64,000 bases of DNA from assembly GCF_014750685.1 (NCBI RefSeq), contig NZ_JAAXGE010000004.1, positions 62,001 to 126,000 of the forward strand, written 5' to 3'. The number at the start of each line of letters is the position of its first letter. Position 1 is the stretch's first letter. The position numbers and the translations under genes are program-made. The notes under the pieces are model-generated. The model did not search any database, was not told the origin of the DNA, and worked only from the letters and a program-made list of their open reading frames with translations. The stretch is from Bacteroides sp. GM023 (GTDB lineage Bacteria; Bacteroidota; Bacteroidia; Bacteroidales; Bacteroidaceae). Of this stretch, positions 7,057 through 15,149 are shown one piece after another.

Positions 7057-9594
7057 TTATTTGCTCCCCTCGACAGGGAATACGTAGAACTTACGGTTCG
7101 GCTTGAAGTCGAGCATCCATTGGTCTACTACGACATGTTTATCCAAAGCGGTGATAGTCAGCGTGTGTTTACCTTTTTTGAGTGAGTGTTTGGTTTCCTT
7201 GACAGCTTGTCCGCGCAACACATTGCGTTTCCATGTCTCCGTTCGTCCTTTTTCGCGGAAAGAAACAACTTGCGGCTTTCCACCGTCTATGCTGACGCTG
7301 AAACGGATATCACCCTTGTCATTCGGCTGGGTGGGAATGACGGCAGTACGCAATAGGGCTTCCCCTTCCCACGGGCAGTCGAACTCAAAAGTCAACGAAC
7401 CGCCTTTGGGAAGAGATACGGCATTCATGCTATGTCCCAATGCCTGTATAGGAGTGGTTCCTTCTGTTGCTTTTGTATAATCGCAAGCGTTGGAGACAAT
7501 GCATTTATCCGTTTTAATCTTATGAGGAGATGCTTTCTTCGGATTCTCAGTCAGGTATTTATCTATTTCCTTGTCGGACAGTCCCATGGGGAGAGTCGGC
7601 GGATAGAACACATACAAATCCCGCGGGTAGAAACACATGGAATGTTTCCATTTTCCATTGGACATTTCGTTGTTGTAGTAGTCGGTCAGGTCTTTGATTT
7701 CCTGATAAGCTTTCATGCTTCTGGCACAAGCTGAGAACATGGCTTTGTCACGTCCCCAAAGGGATTCGTCGCACTGTCCCATCGAATAGGAGCGGGCACG
7801 TTGTGCTTCCAGCATTTTGGTGCTCATGGCGGCAGCTCCGAATACCTGATATTTGATATGTGAGAAAAAGGCGTCTTTACGTTCGGGGGTAATCATGGTT
7901 TCTACTTCCGAGACAGTTCTCTTGATAGCTTCGTAAGATTCCATGTACCGGTCCAACTCGCCGCCGAACTCTGTCAGGCTGAATTCAGTATCAATCACTT
8001 GCGAACGTCCCCTGGGATATCTTCTCTTGTCTAATTCCACCTGTGTCCATCCCATATGTTCCGGTTTGCGGATACCGCACAAGCGATAGAACTCATGCAT
8101 GGCAGGAAATAATTTCTTGCCGGCCTGTTCCCCGAACTCGCGGCAGAGCCATTGTTCCTGATGTTCGTTCAAAGTGGAAGGCGCTACGGAATGGATGTCC
8201 CATGCCATATCCAGGAATAACTCGAGGTTGTAAGCCGAAGGTTTCAGGTCATGCACATTGACAATCCATACACGGCGGGCGTTATGGTCATAAGCCTGTT
8301 TCATTTCGTTATAGATAAGTCCCGGTTGGGTGGTACATAGCCACATGTAATCGTGCGGACGCCCCCAGTAGCTTAAATGGTAGTAGACCCCGGCTCCGCC
8401 ACTGCGTTTCTGCTGCTCTTCGTCGCTGAGGCGGGTCATGTAGCCATAATTATCGTCACACCACATGAGTGTCACATCGTCAGGAACTTGCAAGCCGTTT
8501 TCCATAATCTGCAGTACTTCCTTATAAGGTACGAATACTTGCGGCACTTTCGTAACGTCAGGATTCGTATATTTAGCCAGCATTTTGCGCTGGTCATTGA
8601 TGACCTGTTGCAAGGCATTGACCTTTTCGTCCATCGTGCTTACGCCTTCCATATGTCCGTCGTGGATTCCCCGCATACCAATGGTGTACATATTCTCATA
8701 TTTACCGGCCTCTTTCAACCGTTCTATCCAGTAAGCCTGTACAGAATCACGGTTGGTGATATAGTTATAATCACCGCGCCGTTTTACACTCCATTCTCCT
8801 ACATTGTTGCGCATCAGAGGTTCACAGTGTGAGGTGCCGATGGCGATACCGCAACTGTCAGCCACCTCTTTGGCGCCGGGTACGAAATAGAAAGGAGTGG
8901 TGATGCCATGCATGCCCGGCCATATTGCGTTGGCGCGCAACCGGAGCAACAACTTGAATATTTCTTTGTAAGTACGAGCTCCGATACGTCCTTTGACAGG
9001 TGAAGGCTCGAATGTTTTCCAACTCCAGGGCTGCAATGACCAGTCTTCGTCATTCAGGAAAATCCCGCGATATTCGACGGACGGGCTCTGAAAAGTCTTA
9101 TAGTTGCCGTCAATGGTGAGCTGAGTCTTTTTTTCGGGAGTCGCATCTCCCCACCATACCCAGGGTGATACACCTGCCAGGCGTGACAGTTCGAGTATTC
9201 CATAAGCAGTTCCCCGGCCGTCACTGCCTACGATGAACAGTTGCCTGTCTGCCGGGCTACCGGCTACCGTAATATAAAAGCCGTCTTTTTTGGCTGCGAT
9301 GTCATCGACAGGAATCTGAAGCCCGCGCAATTCCTTCTGTTGTTTCTTATCTGCTTTATCCAACTGTATGATGCGGATAGTCGCTTTGGAAACAGGGCTT
9401 TGTTTCGGTGAAAGCCCCGTGACCTGCTTCATGTCTCCGATGAACATGTCAATAGCTATTTTTACAACTGGGGCGGTAGACTGGGGCATAGCATACGATA
9501 TGGCCTGTTTTCCATTGTACCAAACGAAGTCGTTACTGCGTACAATCTGACTACATACAAAAACGATGATTAGTGAGATAGAACGTAAAAGCAT
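7057..9594 (-). CDS. Glycoside hydrolase family 115 (alpha-glucuronidase type)
   Basis: The 845-residue protein has a signal peptide (about residues 1-20) and the GH115 pattern: an N-terminal domain with GSDGRGTAYGILELSR and GVSPWVWWGD, a TIM barrel with EYRGIFLNDEDW, RLRANAIWPGMHG and MWCDDNYGYMTRL, an alpha-helical part and a C-terminal beta domain ending in HVVVDQWMLDF. Known GH115 enzymes remove alpha-1,2-linked (4-O-methyl)glucuronic acid from xylan, and some act on arabinogalactan. No xylanase or xylosidase is visible here, so glucuronate on pectin or arabinogalactan side chains is more likely. It sits 25 bp after the CE12 gene and 21 bp before GH2, as part of one operon. Confidence 0.88.
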   Translation of the reverse strand: MLLRSISLIIVFVCSQIVRSNDFVWYNGKQAISYAMPQSTAPVVKIAIDMFIGDMKQVTGLSPKQSPVSKATIRIIQLDKADKKQQKELRGLQIPVDDIAAKKDGFYITVAGSPADRQLFIVGSDGRGTAYGILELSRLAGVSPWVWWGDATPEKKTQLTIDGNYKTFQSPSVEYRGIFLNDEDWSLQPWSWKTFEPSPVKGRIGARTYKEIFKLLLRLRANAIWPGMHGITTPFYFVPGAKEVADSCGIAIGTSHCEPLMRNNVGEWSVKRRGDYNYITNRDSVQAYWIERLKEAGKYENMYTIGMRGIHDGHMEGVSTMDEKVNALQQVINDQRKMLAKYTNPDVTKVPQVFVPYKEVLQIMENGLQVPDDVTLMWCDDNYGYMTRLSDEEQQKRSGGAGVYYHLSYWGRPHDYMWLCTTQPGLIYNEMKQAYDHNARRVWIVNVHDLKPSAYNLELFLDMAWDIHSVAPSTLNEHQEQWLCREFGEQAGKKLFPAMHEFYRLCGIRKPEHMGWTQVELDKRRYPRGRSQVIDTEFSLTEFGGELDRYMESYEAIKRTVSEVETMITPERKDAFFSHIKYQVFGAAAMSTKMLEAQRARSYSMGQCDESLWGRDKAMFSACARSMKAYQEIKDLTDYYNNEMSNGKWKHSMCFYPRDLYVFYPPTLPMGLSDKEIDKYLTENPKKASPHKIKTDKCIVSNACDYTKATEGTTPIQALGHSMNAVSLPKGGSLTFEFDCPWEGEALLRTAVIPTQPNDKGDIRFSVSIDGGKPQVVSFREKGRTETWKRNVLRGQAVKETKHSLKKGKHTLTITALDKHVVVDQWMLDFKPNRKFYVFPVEGSK

Positions 9595-9619
9595 GATATT
9601 AGTTTTTATGGTTATATGA

Positions 9620-10858
9620 TTAATTTCCGTCAGGTTTTTCCATTTCGCAGAAAGGAGCCGGACACCAATGGAAGCTATCTATACTGTCCGGTTGGGCAGG
9701 GTCATAGGAAATATCCGTTTTCAGGTATTTCGTCAGTTCCGGTGTTGCTTTCTTCATCCCTTCAATCACACATTTGGCTATTTGGTAAGCACCGTACGGA
9801 TTGAAGTGTGTGTTGTCGGCCAATACCTTCTTCTGCCCCGGGAAGCTTCCCATCGGGTAGTGTACGAAGGCTTTTTTCGATTCATTTTCGCCTAATGCTT
9901 CATACAGCGTACCGGTCATGTTATTCAGCTCTATCAAAGGTACATTTTCTTTTGCTGCAATCCAACGTACTGCGTCAGGATATTCGCCATGCGTATTGAC
10001 CGTACGTCCTTCTTTGTCAAACTTGCGACGGCGTGTCGGGGTGACCAATACCGGTTGTCCGCCTTTGGCGCGCACCTCGTCGATAAATGTTTTCAGGCTC
10101 GTCATAAAAGAGTAGTACGCTCCTTTGCCGGGGCCTTTCTGCTTTTGGTCGTTGTGCCCGAATTCCACCATCAGGTAATCTCCTTTCTTCATTATTGAAA
10201 GTGCTTTCTTCAGATGTCTTGCTGCAATGAAGGTATTGGCGCTTTCACCGCTTTCTGCATAGTTGGCAATAGCTATTTCGGAATTGAAAAAACGGGGAAT
10301 CATTTGCCCCCAACTTGCCCAAGGCTCATTCTCCTGATCCACCACCGTGCTGTTCCCACATAAGAAAATGGTAGGAGTAGAAGGATCGGCAGCTTCTACA
10401 CGAATACTTTCACATACAGGCACATCTCCGTTAATTTCGATTGTCAGCCTGTCGTCCCAATCCAGTTTGCTCTTTTCGCGATCTTTGATTGCTACGGATT
10501 CTTTGGCGGAAATGCGGGGACTGCGTTTATTGACGATGAATGTTTCTTCTACGAATTCTCCTTTCTTTGTGGGCAGATTCTCTACGAACAGGCGGCGTGA
10601 TTCTGCACGGACGGTCGTATTTCCTGCCTGTTTCTTGCTTCCCAGGCGTACAGTGACGCGGTAATTCCCGTCGGGCACACGTACCGAGAAATAAAAAGGT
10701 GCATTACTACCTTTTTTAGGGGTGTCTACACGGTCGTATCCATATCCGGTTTTTTCCGAGTAGCGCGGAGCGTCGGCCAATTTAAAAGTCTGTGGTAAAT
10801 TTTGTGCTTCTATACTAACTGATGCCAGTAGTAAAAGGCTCAATAAAGTTGTTTTCAT
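9620..10858 (-). CDS. Rhamnogalacturonan acetylesterase (CE12, SGNH hydrolase) with N-terminal beta domain
   Basis: The 412-residue protein has a signal peptide (MKTTLLSLLLLASVSIEAQ). Residues 20-158 form a beta-rich domain (GNYRVTVRLGSKK, FVENLPTKKGEF) often joined to bacterial CE12 enzymes. The SGNH hydrolase follows: Ser170 in FLCGNSTVV, the GESANTF block, VEFGHNDQ, and the Asp348/His351 pair in ADNTHFNPYG. CE12 enzymes remove acetyl groups from rhamnogalacturonan. It is preceded by its own operator and -7 box (10913-10969) even though the PL11 gene upstream ends only 118 bp away, so it can be transcribed on its own or by read-through. Confidence 0.88.
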   Translation of the reverse strand: MKTTLLSLLLLASVSIEAQNLPQTFKLADAPRYSEKTGYGYDRVDTPKKGSNAPFYFSVRVPDGNYRVTVRLGSKKQAGNTTVRAESRRLFVENLPTKKGEFVEETFIVNKRSPRISAKESVAIKDREKSKLDWDDRLTIEINGDVPVCESIRVEAADPSTPTIFLCGNSTVVDQENEPWASWGQMIPRFFNSEIAIANYAESGESANTFIAARHLKKALSIMKKGDYLMVEFGHNDQKQKGPGKGAYYSFMTSLKTFIDEVRAKGGQPVLVTPTRRRKFDKEGRTVNTHGEYPDAVRWIAAKENVPLIELNNMTGTLYEALGENESKKAFVHYPMGSFPGQKKVLADNTHFNPYGAYQIAKCVIEGMKKATPELTKYLKTDISYDPAQPDSIDSFHWCPAPFCEMEKPDGN

Positions 10859-10912
10859 TTCAGGTAAAATTAGAATATGTATGAGTGAAATTCTTGTTTC
10901 TTGTTTCCGCAG

Positions 10913-10969
10913 CTAAAATAGTGCGTTTTTCTTTCATGTATAATGGACATGCGTGTGAAAATATGGATA
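10913..10969 (-). promoter_or_regulatory. HTCS-type operator and -7 box for the CE12-GH115-GH2 unit
   Basis: On the minus strand, TATCCAT (10963-10969) and TGTCCAT (10943-10949) are 20 bp apart start to start. TATTTTAG at 10913-10920 starts exactly 29 bp after the start of the second half-site and matches TAnnTTTG in 7 of 8 bases as counted with the fixed TA and TTTG positions. The spacer carries ACG just before the second half-site, as at the other copies. Confidence 0.65.
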
Positions 10970-10976
10970 ATTTGTG

Positions 10977-13091
10977 CTATTTACCGTCCGCACCTATATA
11001 ATATCCCATATGTGTCGGCTGATTGTAGCCAACATTCTGCATGGCCTGTGACATATCATACGTATGGTCATTCGTCAGATGTACAAACCGGTGCGTGGTG
11101 GGATGATTGCTGGAGAATATATAAATGTACTCTCCGTCCTTGCTCCGGTATATGACTTCTTCACGGTAGTCACCCAGGAAATCTCCGTAATAACAGGGAT
11201 TGGCTTTGGTGGAGTTGTTGGAATAAACCCCGTTGCCGTAATAGGTAAAAGTGATTACCCGCGATTTATCCCACGGGGCGGATTTCGTATAACTATGCAC
11301 CATCACGTCGTCCAGCATTTGGCGGGTCAGGTCGCCTGTCCAAAAGATAGCATTGTTGTAGCTTTTGGAGCCGGTTTTGGCAGAAGGCAAAGTCGTACTA
11401 AGCAACTGCCCGGTCTGGCAACTGTACACGCCACTGGCTTCAGACGACCAGTATTCATATCCGGGACTGTCGGGGATAATATCTGCTACCAGGCATCTTC
11501 CCACATCTCCGGGCGGGTCTTTGTCCTCATCCTCTTCATCTGCATTGTCTTCGCCGCTTCCTGAGCCTGAACCGCCTGCATGACCGGTTATAAACTTTCC
11601 TGTCGCAGCGTCGAATACGGCACAGCCATAGCCGAATCCGCTATTCATATATTTATTCGGGTTTTCAAAACAGGCCACCACTTGTAACCCCGGGCGGTCG
11701 GGGATGAATTTTCCTACATGAAGCGCGTCTCCGTGTCCGTTTCCCGTGCAGTAAAGCCCTTTCCCGTTGCGTGCGATGGCTGCTGAACCGTAGAGAATCT
11801 CGTCATATCCGTCACCGTTCAGGTCTGCCACCCTGAATGTATGTGAGCCCATATCCCTGTAAGACTCATTCCCTTTGTCGTTCGTATTGAACTTCCAGCG
11901 GGGGAGCAGGGAAGAACCGTTGAAATCCAGTGCCCATACCTGCCAGTTCCTGTAGATTCCACGAGTGACGATTAGGCTGGGATTGGCTTTTCTGACACCG
12001 TTTTGAGGGATTCCGTCCAAATAAGCGGCTCCGATAAAGAAACGGTCCATACGGTTGCCGTAGTCGTCTCCCCAGTAATTATGCCAGTATTTGGCACGTT
12101 CGTAGTTGCTCCCTTCACCGCCGCGGGGAATATTGTTGGTACGGGCCACTTCTACTCCCTGTCCGTTGACGACGGATATATATTCCGGCCCGTCGAAGAT
12201 TAAACCGCAGGTGGAATATAACGACTTTCCCGAATACCATCCTTTCCCTGACGGGTCTTTCTGCCTGTAATCGTTTACGTTCCCACTGGCATCCGTTATC
12301 TTTTCGCCATTAGCGAATTTAGTGCCTTCGGAACTGCGGAAAGCAATCTCACATTTTCCGTCACCGTCAAAGTCATATACGATAAAAGAAGTATAATGGG
12401 AGCCGGAACGTATGTTAATCCCCATGTCTATCTGCCAAAGGAAAGTGCCGTCCAGCTTGTAGGCTTCGAGCAGGGTAGTGCCCTCTCGCCATCCGCCCTG
12501 GTTTGCTCCGTCGTAAGGCTGGCGTTTAAGTATGATTTCCATCACGCCGTCGCCGTCGAGGTCGCCTACCTGTGCGTCATTGGCTGCATAGGTCAGACTG
12601 GGGTCGGGGACATTACTGTTCAGCCGGATGGCGCGATAGAATGTTTCCGCCATTTGGGGAGTGAATGTATATTCGCAGAGCGTCTGTTCCGAACCGGCAA
12701 CAGTGACACGATATATATTGGTCGTTCGTGTATTGATACTTTTGTCCGCCCAACAGGTAGCGTCCGTGACAGGAGTTTCGTTCAACTTGATTTCCTGCCC
12801 GTTATCTTCGCTTTTATAAATATCAAATGCGAGGTTGTCAGGGTCGGTGGGGAGCAGCCGCCAACTGACTAATGCATGTGAATAGCCTGAAGTATGGTTC
12901 AACGTTCCCCTGGGCGCAGGGTCATAGCTCACCCACATACTGCGTTCCCCAATAATAACCTCTTTATTGGGTTCTTCCTTTTTTACGGTGTTCTCCGTGT
13001 TGTCATCTTCCAGTGATTGTATTTGTTCATCTCCGCAGGCAACGATAAAAAGGAGTATTCCGAATATGGATAAATAACGTAAATGTTTCAT
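10977..13091 (-). CDS. Rhamnogalacturonan lyase family PL11, lipoprotein with an acidic insertion
   Basis: The protein has 704 residues from ATG at 13091; the longer frame to 13097 uses TTG. The lipobox FIVAC puts the lipid Cys at residue 19, followed by an acidic linker (DEQIQSLEDDNTENT), which suggests export to the cell surface. An FN3-like domain (MWVSYDPAPRGTL to EYTFT) precedes the eight-bladed propeller with calcium-type DLDGDG, DFDGDGK and DLNGDG loops. The PL11 end motif VGYNQPTHMGYYIGAD is present. PL11 enzymes cut the rhamnose-galacturonate bond by beta-elimination. About two thirds along there is a Gly/Ser and Asp/Glu insertion (GGSGSGSGEDNADEEDEDKD) that the second PL11 of this locus lacks. 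It would make the first surface cut in the backbone. Confidence 0.88.
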   Translation of the reverse strand: MKHLRYLSIFGILLFIVACGDEQIQSLEDDNTENTVKKEEPNKEVIIGERSMWVSYDPAPRGTLNHTSGYSHALVSWRLLPTDPDNLAFDIYKSEDNGQEIKLNETPVTDATCWADKSINTRTTNIYRVTVAGSEQTLCEYTFTPQMAETFYRAIRLNSNVPDPSLTYAANDAQVGDLDGDGVMEIILKRQPYDGANQGGWREGTTLLEAYKLDGTFLWQIDMGINIRSGSHYTSFIVYDFDGDGKCEIAFRSSEGTKFANGEKITDASGNVNDYRQKDPSGKGWYSGKSLYSTCGLIFDGPEYISVVNGQGVEVARTNNIPRGGEGSNYERAKYWHNYWGDDYGNRMDRFFIGAAYLDGIPQNGVRKANPSLIVTRGIYRNWQVWALDFNGSSLLPRWKFNTNDKGNESYRDMGSHTFRVADLNGDGYDEILYGSAAIARNGKGLYCTGNGHGDALHVGKFIPDRPGLQVVACFENPNKYMNSGFGYGCAVFDAATGKFITGHAGGSGSGSGEDNADEEDEDKDPPGDVGRCLVADIIPDSPGYEYWSSEASGVYSCQTGQLLSTTLPSAKTGSKSYNNAIFWTGDLTRQMLDDVMVHSYTKSAPWDKSRVITFTYYGNGVYSNNSTKANPCYYGDFLGDYREEVIYRSKDGEYIYIFSSNHPTTHRFVHLTNDHTYDMSQAMQNVGYNQPTHMGYYIGADGK

Positions 13092-13120
13092 GGTCAATAC
13101 ATTTGGTTAACGTTCGCTTA

Positions 13121-13177
13121 CAAAGATGATGAGAGTATCGTGTCCGTGACATGGACGCTCGTACGTTTGCATGGATT
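13121..13177 (-). promoter_or_regulatory. HTCS-type operator and -7 box for the PL11 lipoprotein gene
   Basis: On the minus strand, AATCCAT (13171-13177) and CGTCCAT (13151-13157) are 20 bp apart, with GTACGAG in the spacer just before the second. CATCTTTG at 13121-13128 lies 29 bp after the second half-site start and matches TAnnTTTG in all but the first base. The gene starts at 13091. Confidence 0.7.
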
Positions 13178-13219
13178 ATTTGTCCGTACTGTTTTTCATT
13201 CGGGGCGGATTTGATAATC

Positions 13220-13276
13220 TGTGCTGGTTTGTGTACGGATGTCCATTCCCCGGCACTTATTCTCTGCTTACATTTG
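13220..13276 (+). promoter_or_regulatory. HTCS-type operator and -7 box for the fimbrillin-like operon
   Basis: The second half-site TGTCCAT is at 13240-13246 after GTACGGA. The first half-site position, 20 bp earlier (13220-13226, TGTGCTG), is weak. TACATTTG at 13269-13276 is a full -7 consensus and starts exactly 29 bp after the start of the second half-site. The leader to the ATG at 13339 would be about 55 nt. It is back to back with the PL11 promoter on the other strand. Confidence 0.65.
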
Positions 13277-13338
13277 CCATACATTGATAGATGTATCTCT
13301 GTACTTTGGAAAAGTTGAACTATAAAAATAATACTATT

Positions 13339-14211
13339 ATGAAAACTCGTAGATTGAAGATTGCGTATGCTTTCCTGCTTTTCATGCCGGCAGTTACGTT
13401 ACTCCAAACTTCCTGTTCGGATAATGAATCCGACGGTGACGCCCGACAAGGCAGTGTGGAGATTACGGCTAATTGGGACGATTATTCGGCGGAAGCAGAA
13501 CTCCCCGACAGTTATACCCTTGTCGTTACCGGTGCCGGTGAACAGGCGATGAATAGTCGTACTGCTACTTTCCAATCCTTACTGGACGCGGGAACATATG
13601 GGCTGGCTGCTTATAATACCCCTGCGAATATAACTGTGGATAACCTTATGGCCAGTGTGGGACTCGACGAAGACGGTACACTCCTGCAACCGGGAACTCT
13701 CTTTTCCAATACCCGTATCAAATCGGTAGTGGTAGAACCGGACAAGACAGTGAAAACTTCACTGAAAATGAAACAGCGGGTTCGGCAACTGACATTGACC
13801 ATAATTCCACAGGGCGGTGACCCTGCACAGATTGAAGAAACGGAACTGGAAGCAGCTTTGTCCGGCATCGCTTCAACCTTTAATATGGTAACGGAAGAAT
13901 TGTCGGAAGCCGGGAGCATTGCTATTGTCTTTAAAAAACAACCTTCCGGCTCTTACTCGGCCACTTTATCCATTTTAGGCATTGTGCCCGAAGGAGGACA
14001 GGAACTCACTCTACAACTGAACTTATCCAAAGGAAGGCATTACAAACTGAAGAGCAGTCTAACTGAAGCCTTGCGGTATTTCGGAAACGATATTGCTCCG
14101 CTTTCTCTGAAAGCTCCGCTCGAACTTCCAGGAGGGATTGAAGGCTCCGGCAATATTTTGCCGTGGGAACCGGAATTTGAGGACGGACCGCATGATGTCG
14201 AAATTCATTAA
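13339..14211 (+). CDS. FimB/Mfa2- or DUF5119-like lipoprotein
   Basis: The start is ATG at 13339 (290 residues), not the upstream ATG at 13291, which would lie close to the -7 box. The signal ends with the lipobox LQTSC. The mature protein has the pattern of fimbrial anchor/DUF5119 proteins: GSVEITANWDDYSAEAELPDSY, LLDAGTYGLAAYNTPANITV, then a second beta domain (QRVRQLTLTIIPQGG) and a C-terminal stretch ending GNILPWEPEFEDG. These proteins anchor or accompany fimbrillin-like subunits at the cell surface. First gene of a four-lipoprotein operon placed inside the pectin locus, 11 bp before the next gene. Family assignment is by pattern, not by search. Confidence 0.65.
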   Translation: MKTRRLKIAYAFLLFMPAVTLLQTSCSDNESDGDARQGSVEITANWDDYSAEAELPDSYTLVVTGAGEQAMNSRTATFQSLLDAGTYGLAAYNTPANITVDNLMASVGLDEDGTLLQPGTLFSNTRIKSVVVEPDKTVKTSLKMKQRVRQLTLTIIPQGGDPAQIEETELEAALSGIASTFNMVTEELSEAGSIAIVFKKQPSGSYSATLSILGIVPEGGQELTLQLNLSKGRHYKLKSSLTEALRYFGNDIAPLSLKAPLELPGGIEGSGNILPWEPEFEDGPHDVEIH

Positions 14212-14222
14212 AATATAGAACC

Positions 14223-15122
14223 ATGAGAATCAGATTTCTTTTGACGGCAGTATCGCTGATGATATTGACCGCATGTAATAATCTACAAGAGACAGAAGAG
14301 ACAATCGGTCAGATGCCGGTGGCTGTCAATGTATGGGGAACTGTCAATACAAGCGGGCTGATTACCCGGGTTACGAATGATACGTGGGAAACCGGAGACG
14401 CAATCGGTATATCCGGGAAAAGTGGAAATGTTGAATATACGAACCGTCAATATGACTTTTCCAAAGGTTCGTCTTTCATTCCTGCGGGAGAGGTGATTTA
14501 TTATATAAATAGGGAGACGGTAGAATTTTCCGCTTACCATCCTTTCAACGAAACGGGAGGTGAGCTTGCGGTAAATGTGAGTAATCAGAATGAAAGTAAA
14601 AGCTTCGATTATTTATATGCTACCGCGGAAGGCTCGGAAGCAGCTCCACTCCTGGACTTTAAATTCCGGCATAAGATGTGCAAAGTAGTGTTGAACTTCC
14701 TGCCGGGTAGCGGTTTTGCGGAAGATGCGGACTTTAGTAATGGTATTGTCCGACTTGCCGACTTGCATCCCACCGGTACATTTAATACCATCACCGGTAG
14801 CGCCGGAATTAGTACGGAAGAAGCGGGCGGACTTGAATTTACTGCCGGAACCACCATTGTACCGGATGGAAATACTTACTCCTTTATACTCTTGCCTGAA
14901 ACCGTTTCCGGTGGTGTCGCACTCTCATTCATCCAGGAGGATGGTACTGTCTATGAAGGGGCAAGTCTGACGGGGAAAGAATCTGCCGACTTGGCTCTGA
15001 CACCGGGCAAAGTGTACGAATATAACGTTACGGTAAACCGTGGACGGCTTACCATCTCTTCTTCCTCTATCCACGGGTGGGATGAAACTCCCGGCGATAA
15101 GGATGTGAACATAAATATATAA
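14223..15122 (+). CDS. Fimbrillin-family (Mfa-like) lipoprotein
   Basis: The 299-residue protein has the lipobox ILTAC and a typical fimbrillin-like start: TRVTNDTWETGDAIGISG, YDFSKGSSFIPAGEVIYY, VEFSAYHPFN. The middle contains LDFKFRHKMCKVVLNFLPG, the conserved FxHxxskv-type core of the family, and the end has LTPGKVYEYNVTVNRG then SSIHGWDETPG. Such proteins form surface filaments or act as surface lectins. It has 11 bp and 12-27 bp spacing to its neighbours, so it is co-transcribed with them. Confidence 0.75.
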   Translation: MRIRFLLTAVSLMILTACNNLQETEETIGQMPVAVNVWGTVNTSGLITRVTNDTWETGDAIGISGKSGNVEYTNRQYDFSKGSSFIPAGEVIYYINRETVEFSAYHPFNETGGELAVNVSNQNESKSFDYLYATAEGSEAAPLLDFKFRHKMCKVVLNFLPGSGFAEDADFSNGIVRLADLHPTGTFNTITGSAGISTEEAGGLEFTAGTTIVPDGNTYSFILLPETVSGGVALSFIQEDGTVYEGASLTGKESADLALTPGKVYEYNVTVNRGRLTISSSSIHGWDETPGDKDVNINI

Positions 15123-15149
15123 TTCAACCTGTTAATGAGTCTGATAATT

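Noticed and set aside
13027..13284. Open frame of 85 codons on the minus strand over the PL11 start and operator region
   Set aside because: It covers both operators and -7 boxes and has no recognisable protein features.
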